A stretch of 64,000 nt of DNA from CAYMYN01 sp964394665 (GTDB lineage: Bacteria; Planctomycetota; UBA1135; GCA-002686595), in assembly GCA_964394665.1 (NCBI GenBank), contig CAYMYN010000005.1, positions 124,001 to 188,000 on the forward strand, read 5' to 3'. Shown in pieces: positions 34,665 to 41,949 of this stretch (positions within the stretch are counted from its first letter, which is position 1; each line of letters opens with the position of its first letter). The position numbers and the translations under genes were made by a program. Under the pieces are notes generated by a model, which saw only the letters and a list, made by a program, of their open reading frames with translations, was not told the origin of the DNA and did no database searches.

Positions 34665-36899
34665 ATGACCATCGTTCTGCTCGGGGGCATCGCGCTCGTG
34701 CTGGCGCTCGTCGTCACGTCGTTGCTGGCGCGGCGAGCGGAGCTGGGACGGCTGGAGCGTTCGCTGGGCGAGCGCCAAGTGGCGCGCGCGCGCGGCAGCC
34801 ACGAGGCACGCCTGCAGTACCCGGCGATCGACCTGGCGCGCTGCATCGGCTGCGGCATCTGCGTCGCGGCCTGTCCCGAGGATGGCGTGCTCGAGATCCT
34901 CTACGGCCAGGCCCAGGTCGTGCACGGCGCGCGCTGCGTCGGCCACGGGCGCTGCGCGCAGGAGTGTCCGGTGGGCGCCATCGCGCTGACCCTCGGTGAC
35001 ATCTCGAGCCGGCGCGACATCCCGGCCCTCACCGAGGCCTTCGAGGTGCCCGGGCGCCCCGGGCTCTTCCTCGCCGGCGAGGTGACCGGTCACGCCCTGA
35101 TCCGCACCGCCATCGCGCACGGCACCGCCGTCGCCGACGCGGTCGCGACGCGCCTGAGTGAGGCTCGCGAGGGCGGGGATGGGCGGGCGCACGACCTCGT
35201 GATCGTCGGCGCCGGACCGGCCGGGATCGCCTGCGCACTCGAGGCGCGCCGCAGGGGGCTCGACGTGCTCGTGCTCGAGCAGGACACCCTGGGCGGCACG
35301 GTGGCGAAGTACCCGCGACGCAAGTTGGTCATGACCCAACCGGTCGAGCTGCCGCTGCACGGGCGCCTCTCGCGCACGAGCTACAGCAAGGAGGAGCTGA
35401 TGGCGCTGTGGGAAGACGTGGTGCAACGCCACGGGCTCTCCGTGCAGCCGGGCCAGGAGTTCACGGCGCTCGAGCCGCTCCCGGGCGGAGACTTCGAGGT
35501 GCGCACCCGGACCGGGCGTTTCCGCGCCCGCAACGTGTGTCTCGCCGTCGGACGGCGCGGCACGCCGCGCAAGATGGAGGTGCCGGGCGAGGACCTGCCG
35601 AAGGTCGCCTACTCGCTTCTCGACGCGCAGAGCTACACCGAGCGCCGCATCCTCGTCGTGGGTGGCGGCGACAGCGCGGTCGAGGCCGCGTTGGGACTGG
35701 CGGAGCAACCCGGCAACCGGGTCTCGCTCTCCTATCGCAAGCACGACTTCTTCCGGCTCAAGGCGCGCAACGAGCTGCGCGTTCGCGCCGCGATCGCCGA
35801 ACGATCGTTGGAGGTGTTGTTCGAGAGCGAGGTCGAGGAGATCCGCCCCGACTCGGTGCGCCTGCGCAAGAAGGGGGGCGATTCGATCGAGCTGGTCGAG
35901 CTCGCGAACGACGAGGTGTTCGTGTTCGCCGGCGGCACTCCGCCCATGCAGCTCCTCGAGGCCGCGGGCGTATCGTTCGATCCGGCCGACCGGCCGGCCT
36001 CGGGCGCGGACGCCGGACGCAACGACGGCCTGCTCGCGGGCCTGGGAGCGGCGCTCGTGCTGGCCCTCTGCGCCCTGGGCTTCGTGTACGCCTTCGGCGA
36101 CTACTACCGTCTGCCGCTCGAGGAGCGCTACGACGCGGCCCTCCACGACGTGCTGCGGCCCTCCGGCGCGGTTGGATTGGCCTTCGGGTCGCTCGCCGCG
36201 CTGTGCGTGCTCACCAACCTGACCTACCTGTTGCGCCGTTCTCCGCGGGTTCCGCTGCGCCTGGGCGACCTGCGGACCTGGATGAGCGTCCACGTGGCCA
36301 CGGGGCTCGGAGCGTTGATCCTAGCGATCCTGCACTCGGCCCTCGCCCCGCGCGAGACGGTCGGCGGCCACGCCCTGGTCGGGCTGGCGGTGCTGGTCGC
36401 GACCGGCGCGATCGGGCGTTACCTGTACGCCTTCGTCCCGCGGGCCGCGAACGGGCGCGAGCTGCTCCTGGACGAGGTGCGCGGGCGACTGGCCGCGCTC
36501 TCCACCGAGTGGGACGCGACCAGCGGCTCCTTCGGGCAGCGCGCGCGCGAGCGCGTGAGCGAGCTGGCCTCCGCCGAACGCTGGCGGCGCTCCTTCCCGA
36601 GGCGCGTCGTCGCCCTGCTGACCGGGCAGCGTCGGTTGCGCGCGGCGTTGCACGAGCTGGGGCGCGAGGCGCGTGAGGAGAGCCTTGCGCCGGAGCAGGT
36701 GCGCGAGCTGCTCTCCCTCGCCCGCAGGGCGTATCGTGAAGCCTGGATGGCGGCCCACTACGAGGACCTGCGCGGCCTACTGGCTACCTGGCGATACCTG
36801 CACCGCTGGGTCGCGCTGCTGATGGTCTTGCTCGTGCTCGCCCACGTGGTGACCGCGTTGCGCTTCGCCGAGTTGCCGTTCCTCGGGGGCAGCCGGTGA
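34665..36899 (+). CDS. Membrane-bound ferredoxin-FAD/NAD(P) oxidoreductase with C-terminal transmembrane module
   Basis: This 744-residue protein starts at ATG 34665. It begins with a membrane helix (3-22), then two [4Fe-4S] motifs: C60-x2-C63-x2-C66-x3-C70-P, and C91-x2-H94-x2-C97-x3-C101-P, where the second Cys of the second motif is His. FAD-binding GAGPAG (182-187) and NAD(P)-binding GGGDSA (333-338) mark a thioredoxin-reductase-fold flavoprotein without a redox CxxC. Five hydrophobic helices (about 455-477, 501-523, 539-560, 565-590, 710-735) with His543, His557, His713 and His727 could bind b-type haem. It probably passes electrons from NAD(P)H or a ferredoxin-like donor into the membrane. 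It is the first gene of the cytochrome operon. Confidence 0.85.
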   Translation: MTIVLLGGIALVLALVVTSLLARRAELGRLERSLGERQVARARGSHEARLQYPAIDLARCIGCGICVAACPEDGVLEILYGQAQVVHGARCVGHGRCAQECPVGAIALTLGDISSRRDIPALTEAFEVPGRPGLFLAGEVTGHALIRTAIAHGTAVADAVATRLSEAREGGDGRAHDLVIVGAGPAGIACALEARRRGLDVLVLEQDTLGGTVAKYPRRKLVMTQPVELPLHGRLSRTSYSKEELMALWEDVVQRHGLSVQPGQEFTALEPLPGGDFEVRTRTGRFRARNVCLAVGRRGTPRKMEVPGEDLPKVAYSLLDAQSYTERRILVVGGGDSAVEAALGLAEQPGNRVSLSYRKHDFFRLKARNELRVRAAIAERSLEVLFESEVEEIRPDSVRLRKKGGDSIELVELANDEVFVFAGGTPPMQLLEAAGVSFDPADRPASGADAGRNDGLLAGLGAALVLALCALGFVYAFGDYYRLPLEERYDAALHDVLRPSGAVGLAFGSLAALCVLTNLTYLLRRSPRVPLRLGDLRTWMSVHVATGLGALILAILHSALAPRETVGGHALVGLAVLVATGAIGRYLYAFVPRAANGRELLLDEVRGRLAALSTEWDATSGSFGQRARERVSELASAERWRRSFPRRVVALLTGQRRLRAALHELGREAREESLAPEQVRELLSLARRAYREAWMAAHYEDLRGLLATWRYLHRWVALLMVLLVLAHVVTALRFAELPFLGGSR

Positions 36900-39136
36900 A
36901 GCTGCGAGATCCGCGCCTGTGGCTGGCCCTCGTGTCGCTCGGCCTCGTGCTGTGGCTCGTGTACGTCGACCTGGGCGGCTTCGACGTCGGCCAGGCTTCG
37001 CCCGGGCCGCTGACCAGCGTGCACGCGCGCGAGCCAGCCCTCGCCGATCGCGCGGGTTGCGCGGCCTGCCACGGCGGACGCGGGACCTCGATGGCGCAGG
37101 CCTGCACGGCCTGCCACACCGAGATCGGCGCGCAGATCGCGAGCGGTCGGGGCTTGCACGGCTCCCTCGGAGCCGAGGCCGAGCGCTGCGCACGCTGCCA
37201 CGTCGAGCACCACGGCGACGCCATCCCGCCCATCACCGAGCGCTCCTTCGCCCTGGCCGGATTCCCCGAACGCGCGGACTTCGACCACCCCGGCCTCGAC
37301 TTCGGGCTCCTCGGGCGCCACGCCGAGCTCGCCTGCGAGGCTTGCCACCCGAACGCCGACCTCGAGCCCCTGCCCGTCGGCGAGCGGCGCTTCCTCGGCC
37401 TCGACCCGGCCTGCACGTCGTGCCACGTCGATCCCCACCAGGGCCGCCTGGGCGCCGACTGCGCGAGCTGCCACGGCCAGAGCCGCCCCTTCGCCGAGGC
37501 CGCGGCCTTCGAGCACTCCGCCTTCCCGCTCTCCGGCGCCCACGCGAACCTCGCCTGCAGCGCCTGCCACGAACGCGGCACGCCCTACGACTTCGAACGC
37601 CTGGCGAGCCCCGGCCGCCGTCCGCCGGCGCGGAACTGCGGCTCCTGCCACGCGAGCCCCCACAGCGAGCCCTTCCTCGCCGCGTCGGCCCGCGAGCGCC
37701 GCACGTCGGCGGGCGCGAGCTGCGCCCTGTGCCACGACGCGCAGCACGGCGGCTTCGAGCCCGCGCGTTCGCGCTTCGACCCCGCGCTGCACGCGGCCAC
37801 CGGCTTTCCCCTCGACCCGCCCCACGCGGGCCTCTCGTGCAACCTCTGCCACTCCCACGAAGGCCCGGCCCTGACCCTGGCCCGGACGCTGGCCGGCGTC
37901 CAGGAGCCGGACGCCGCGTCCAGGATCCAGACGGACCCGCCCGCCGCCGGGGCCTTCCCCGACTACGCCGCGCGGTTTCCGGGCCGCGCGGCGACCGACT
38001 GCGCCGCCTGCCACGCCGATCCCCACGGCGGCCAGTTCGAGGCGGGCACCTTCCTGCCGGCGCGGGCGGGGCAGGGATGTCTCGCCTGTCATGAGCGCAC
38101 GCACTTCGTCCCGCCGAGCTTCGGGATCGCCGAGCACGCGGCCACGGCGTTCCCACTCGTCGGGAGCCACCGGCGCAGCGCTTGCTCCGAGTGCCACCTC
38201 ATGCCCCTCGAAGCTCCCGGACCGCGCGTGTTCCAAGGTACGCCCTCGGCCTGCGCGGCCTGCCACGCCGACGCCCACGACGGCCGTTTCGCCGCCCTGC
38301 CGGGCGGGGACGACTGCGCCACCTGCCACCGGCCGACGGCCTTCGCCGACGTGCCGCGGGGGACCTTCGATCACGGACGCTGGACGGGCTTCGCGCTCGA
38401 GCTCTCGCACGCCGCCGCGGCCTGCGAGAGCTGCCATGCGCGCAGCGAATCGCCCGACGCCCTGGGCCGCACCTTCGGTCGCGTGGCCGAGGCCTTCGTC
38501 GGGCCCGTGCAGCGTTGCTCGACCTGCCACGCCGACGCGCACGCCGGCGCCTTCGACCTCCCGCACCTGCCCCGAGTCGTGCAGGGCCGCGAGGACTGCG
38601 CGCGTTGCCACGCGCCGAGCACCTTCGCCGAGCACGACGCACAGGTCTTCGATCACGCGCTCTGGACCGGCTTCGAGCTGGTCGGCAAGCACGCCCGCGC
38701 GGCCTGCGTCGCCTGCCACGTACCCAGTCCCGCGGCCGACGCCGCCGGCCGGCGCTTCGGGCGCGCTCCAGGCCGCGCCTGCACCGACTGCCACGTCGAC
38801 GTGCACGCCGGCCAGTTCGCGGCCCGCGGCCCCAACGGCTGCGCGCAGTGCCACGCTCCCGACGGCCCCGACTTCCGCATTCGCGCCTTCGACCACTCGC
38901 GCACCGGCTTCCCGCTGGTCGGCGCCCATGCCCGCGCGGCCTGCCAGGACTGCCACGTGCCGAGCCCCACCGTCGACGGCCGCCGCGTGGTTCGTTTCCG
39001 GCCCCTGGGCACGAGCTGCCAGGACTGCCACGACCGGCGCGTGCGCGTCGAGGATCTCTTCGACGACGACGACGACGACGACGACCGGGGCCGGGGCCGG
39101 GGCCGGGGCCGCGGACGGGGAGGGGACGATCGATGA
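36896..39136 (+). CDS. Membrane-anchored 23-haem cytochrome c
   Basis: This 746-residue protein has a GTG start at 36896, overlapping the oxidoreductase stop by four bases. A single N-terminal hydrophobic segment (7-24) would hold it in the inner membrane facing the periplasm. I count 23 CxxCH motifs, so it could carry 23 c-type haems. The units CxxCHxDPHxGxx and CxxCH then FxHxxFPLxGxHA, CxxCH form a three-haem module of about 60-100 residues that recurs about six times. The tail is eight Asp followed by five Arg-Gly repeats. It has the role of a long periplasmic electron wire between the oxidoreductase and the barrel-lipoprotein. ATGA overlap with the next gene. Confidence 0.9.
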   Translation: MKLRDPRLWLALVSLGLVLWLVYVDLGGFDVGQASPGPLTSVHAREPALADRAGCAACHGGRGTSMAQACTACHTEIGAQIASGRGLHGSLGAEAERCARCHVEHHGDAIPPITERSFALAGFPERADFDHPGLDFGLLGRHAELACEACHPNADLEPLPVGERRFLGLDPACTSCHVDPHQGRLGADCASCHGQSRPFAEAAAFEHSAFPLSGAHANLACSACHERGTPYDFERLASPGRRPPARNCGSCHASPHSEPFLAASARERRTSAGASCALCHDAQHGGFEPARSRFDPALHAATGFPLDPPHAGLSCNLCHSHEGPALTLARTLAGVQEPDAASRIQTDPPAAGAFPDYAARFPGRAATDCAACHADPHGGQFEAGTFLPARAGQGCLACHERTHFVPPSFGIAEHAATAFPLVGSHRRSACSECHLMPLEAPGPRVFQGTPSACAACHADAHDGRFAALPGGDDCATCHRPTAFADVPRGTFDHGRWTGFALELSHAAAACESCHARSESPDALGRTFGRVAEAFVGPVQRCSTCHADAHAGAFDLPHLPRVVQGREDCARCHAPSTFAEHDAQVFDHALWTGFELVGKHARAACVACHVPSPAADAAGRRFGRAPGRACTDCHVDVHAGQFAARGPNGCAQCHAPDGPDFRIRAFDHSRTGFPLVGAHARAACQDCHVPSPTVDGRRVVRFRPLGTSCQDCHDRRVRVEDLFDDDDDDDDRGRGRGRGRGRGGDDR

Positions 39137-40782
39137 AGGTGCGCAGCCTGCGAAGCCTGGCCTGGACGTGCGCCGCGTTCCTGAGTCTGTGCGCCACGTC
39201 GCACGCGCAGGACGGGCCGCGTCTGGAGCGCGTCGAGGTGCGCGTCACGGCGGTGCTCGGCGAGCTCGTCTACCTCGATCGCGGGGCCGACGCACGGCTG
39301 GCCGTGGGCGACCGCGTCACGCTGCGCCCGGCGGGGCGCACCCCGCTCGAGGCCGAGCTGACGCTCGTCACCCGCGCCAGCTCGCGCGCCACGTTGTTGG
39401 GCGAAGCGGGCGGCCTGGCGGTGGGGGACCTGGGCGACGTGCTCGTCCCCGCTGCGCGCCCCAGCACGGTCGAGACGGACTCCGAGATCGTCTGGCGGCA
39501 CCCCGCCGAAGCCTTCGACCCCACGCGGCCCCTGCTCGGACCGGCGGCCCACACGCCGCCCGCCGACCGGCCGCGGACCCTGCGCGGGCGCGCCTTCGTC
39601 GGCTTCGACTTCTTCTCCGACCGCGAGGACGGCGGCCAGGATGCCTGGCTCGCGCGCACGGGCTTCGACGCGACGCTCACCAACCCCTTCGGTCGCGGCG
39701 GATGGCTCGACGCGCGGGTCGAGGTCTTCGGGCGCCGCACCGAGCTGGACGAAGGAACCGAGGATCGCACGCGCCTGCGCATCGACCGGCTCGCCTACCG
39801 CGTCGGCGGCACGCGCGACGAAGCGCGGGCGCTCTCCATCGGCCGCTTCCAACACGGGGAGCTGCCCGAGCTGGGCCGCATCGACGGCGTCGAGGTCGTG
39901 CAGCGCCTGTCCAGCGGCGATCGGCTCGGCGCGAGCGTGGGCTTCCTGCCCGAGCCGTTCGCCGAACTCGACACCGGCGACGACCTCTCGGCCGCCGTCT
40001 TCTACCGCGGCTTCCTGGGCGAGCGGGCCGAGCTCAGCTACGCCGGGGCGTTCCAGAAGACCTGGCACCGCGGCGACGCGGATCGCGATCTCTTGCTCGC
40101 ATCTCTCGATTGGTCGCCCGGCAGCGTGTTCGCGCTCCACGGGAGCGCGTGGGTCGACCTGTATGGCTCGGGCAGCGCGTCCAAGGACACCGGCCCCGAG
40201 CTCAGCGAAGCGCACTTCGCCGCCAACTGGCGCTTCTCGGGGGAGCGCGGCTTCGGCCTCTCGGCCACCCACGTGCGTTGGCCCGAGATCGAACGCGACG
40301 AGTTCCCCGAACCCTCGCTGGCCGACCTGTCCGACGCCGAGGTCACGCGCCTCGGTGCCCACGCCTACACGCGCCTCTCCGAGCGGATGCGCCTGCGCGT
40401 GCGGGGCGATCTGTGGGAGGACCAGGACCAGAGCGGCATGGGCGGCGAGGTCGAGATCGCCCGCGGCGGGAGCGGACCGCGCTACCGCGAGCTGGCCCTG
40501 GCGCTCTTCGCCAACGACGCCAAGTTCGTCGAGGTCTACGGCGCGCGTCTCGCCCTGCGCGAGCGCGGCCCGCGCAGCGGCTGGCGCCTGGGCTACGAGG
40601 CCGCTCTCTTCGACAACGCCGGCGACTTCGACTTCGGCGACGCCGAGTTACAGCACCTCGTGCGCGCCGGGCTCGACCGCGACTTCGACGCGGACTGGTC
40701 GCTGGCCCTGGATGGCGACTACCGCTTCGGCGACGACCAGGAGGGCTTCGCCCTGGGCCTGTTCCTCACGCGGCGATTCTGA
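39133..40782 (+). CDS. Outer-membrane beta-barrel (porin-like) candidate
   Basis: This 549-residue protein starts at ATG 39133, overlapping the cytochrome stop (ATGA). It has a signal peptide cleaved after SHA25. The first 125 residues form a small beta domain (RVTAVLGELVYLDRGADARL), and from about 155 to 549 the sequence alternates polar and hydrophobic residues in amphipathic strands ending in an aromatic residue (FLTRRF), as in outer-membrane barrels. I count at least fifteen likely strands, but the total is not firm. It lacks CxxCH. By position between cytochrome genes it is the porin sheath of a conduit, functionally like MtrB or PioB, though sequence homology is not shown. Confidence 0.75.
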   Translation: MKVRSLRSLAWTCAAFLSLCATSHAQDGPRLERVEVRVTAVLGELVYLDRGADARLAVGDRVTLRPAGRTPLEAELTLVTRASSRATLLGEAGGLAVGDLGDVLVPAARPSTVETDSEIVWRHPAEAFDPTRPLLGPAAHTPPADRPRTLRGRAFVGFDFFSDREDGGQDAWLARTGFDATLTNPFGRGGWLDARVEVFGRRTELDEGTEDRTRLRIDRLAYRVGGTRDEARALSIGRFQHGELPELGRIDGVEVVQRLSSGDRLGASVGFLPEPFAELDTGDDLSAAVFYRGFLGERAELSYAGAFQKTWHRGDADRDLLLASLDWSPGSVFALHGSAWVDLYGSGSASKDTGPELSEAHFAANWRFSGERGFGLSATHVRWPEIERDEFPEPSLADLSDAEVTRLGAHAYTRLSERMRLRVRGDLWEDQDQSGMGGEVEIARGGSGPRYRELALALFANDAKFVEVYGARLALRERGPRSGWRLGYEAALFDNAGDFDFGDAELQHLVRAGLDRDFDADWSLALDGDYRFGDDQEGFALGLFLTRRF

Positions 40783-40793
40783 CCGGAGCCCCC

Positions 40794-41669
40794 ATGCAGC
40801 TCTCCACATCCCCGCGCTTTACCCGACCCCAGACCCTGGCGCTGGCCGCGGCCCTGATCTTCGGTCTGCTCGCCTGCGTGAGCTCGCGCCGCGAGGGAGC
40901 CTCGCCCGTGCACGGTTGGTGGACGGATCGCGGCCCGGTCGTGCCCCACGCGACCTTCCCCGCCGATTGCGGGCTGTGCCACCTGGCGGAGGCGGACTGG
41001 GCGACCCTGCGGGCCGACTTCCATTTCGACCACGCCGGCGAGACGGGCTTCGCCCTCGAGGGCGCCCACGCCGACGCGCAGTGCCTGCGCTGCCACAACG
41101 ATCGCGGCCCGGTGCAGCTCTTCGCCGTGCGCGGCTGCGCGGGTTGCCACGAGGACCCGCACCGCGGGCAGCTCGGCGGCGATTGCCTCGCCTGCCACGA
41201 CCAGCGCACTTGGCGCCCCGAGGGCCAGATCGCGCTCCACGAACGCACCCGCTTCCCGCTGATCGGCGCCCACGCGACGACGGCCTGCTGGAGTTGCCAC
41301 CCCGGCGCTCAGGTGGGCAACTTCAGCCGCGCCCAGACCGACTGCATCGCCTGCCACCTCTCCGACTATCAATCGACGACGAGTCCCGACCACGCCGCGG
41401 TCGGCTTCCCGACCTCCTGCCAGAGCTGCCACACCCCGCACACCTGGCGCCGCGCGCGCTTCGACCACCGTTTCCCGATCACCTCCGGCCGCCACTCCGG
41501 ATTCGCTTGCCAGGACTGTCACCTGGTCCCACGCAACTTCAGCTCCTTCTCCTGCACCCACTGCCACGAGCATCGCCAGTCCGAGATGGACGACGAGCAC
41601 GACGACGTGAACGGCTACGTCTGGCAGAGTCTCTCCTGCTACCAGTGCCACCCCGACGGCCGCGACTGA
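40794..41669 (+). CDS. Decahaem cytochrome c lipoprotein
   Basis: This 291-residue protein starts at ATG 40794, 11 bp after the barrel stop. It has a signal peptide with lipobox LLAC (Cys28). I count 10 CxxCH motifs. It shares the three-haem module of the 23-haem protein, including CAGCHEDPHRGQLGGDC and FPLIGAHATTACWSCH. It is probably anchored on the outer membrane, either as the periplasmic or the cell-surface partner of the barrel, in the way MtrA or MtrC partner MtrB. Whether it faces outward cannot be read from sequence. It is the last clear gene of the electron-transfer unit. Confidence 0.88.
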   Translation: MQLSTSPRFTRPQTLALAAALIFGLLACVSSRREGASPVHGWWTDRGPVVPHATFPADCGLCHLAEADWATLRADFHFDHAGETGFALEGAHADAQCLRCHNDRGPVQLFAVRGCAGCHEDPHRGQLGGDCLACHDQRTWRPEGQIALHERTRFPLIGAHATTACWSCHPGAQVGNFSRAQTDCIACHLSDYQSTTSPDHAAVGFPTSCQSCHTPHTWRRARFDHRFPITSGRHSGFACQDCHLVPRNFSSFSCTHCHEHRQSEMDDEHDDVNGYVWQSLSCYQCHPDGRD

Positions 41670-41702
41670 GTGGTCGGCGGCCCCGGCCGCTAGACTGGGT
41701 GG

Positions 41703-41909
41703 ATGGACTCCGCCCAATCCCTCGCCCTGTTGACGCGCGATACGACGGATGCCTTGACGCACTCGGGGATAGGCCTGGGGTCGGCGCTTGCCGTCGTCTG
41801 CTCCTGGCACCGCAATCGCTCGATCCTCTGGGCGATCCTGGCCGGGGTCTTGGCCTGGTTCTACGTCGTCTACTTCGCCCTCACGCGCCGTCCGGACGAG
41901 ATGAGGTGA
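41703..41909 (+). CDS. Small membrane protein
   Basis: This 68-residue protein starts at ATG 41703 and is preceded by TAGACT (41691-41696) 6 nt before the start. One or two hydrophobic segments lie at about residues 20-36 and 42-60 (ILWAILAGVLAWFYVVYFAL), ending in a charged tail. It is reminiscent of short superinfection- or cytochrome-accessory-type membrane peptides, but no family is recognised. It sits between the decahaem gene and the P-type ATPase. Confidence 0.55.
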   Translation: MDSAQSLALLTRDTTDALTHSGIGLGSALAVVCSWHRNRSILWAILAGVLAWFYVVYFALTRRPDEMR

Positions 41910-41949
41910 GGGCGGGGGCCAACCGACGCGTCCAGGCTGACCTGATCCC

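Noticed and set aside
31993..34668. Plus-strand open frame of about 890 codons opposite transketolase
   Set aside because: Complement of a conserved enzyme with biased composition. The minus strand carries all transketolase motifs.
39060..39120. GAC and GGGGCC tandem repeats as a possible CRISPR or satellite
   Set aside because: Too short and in frame at the end of a gene as Asp and Arg-Gly codons. No spacers.
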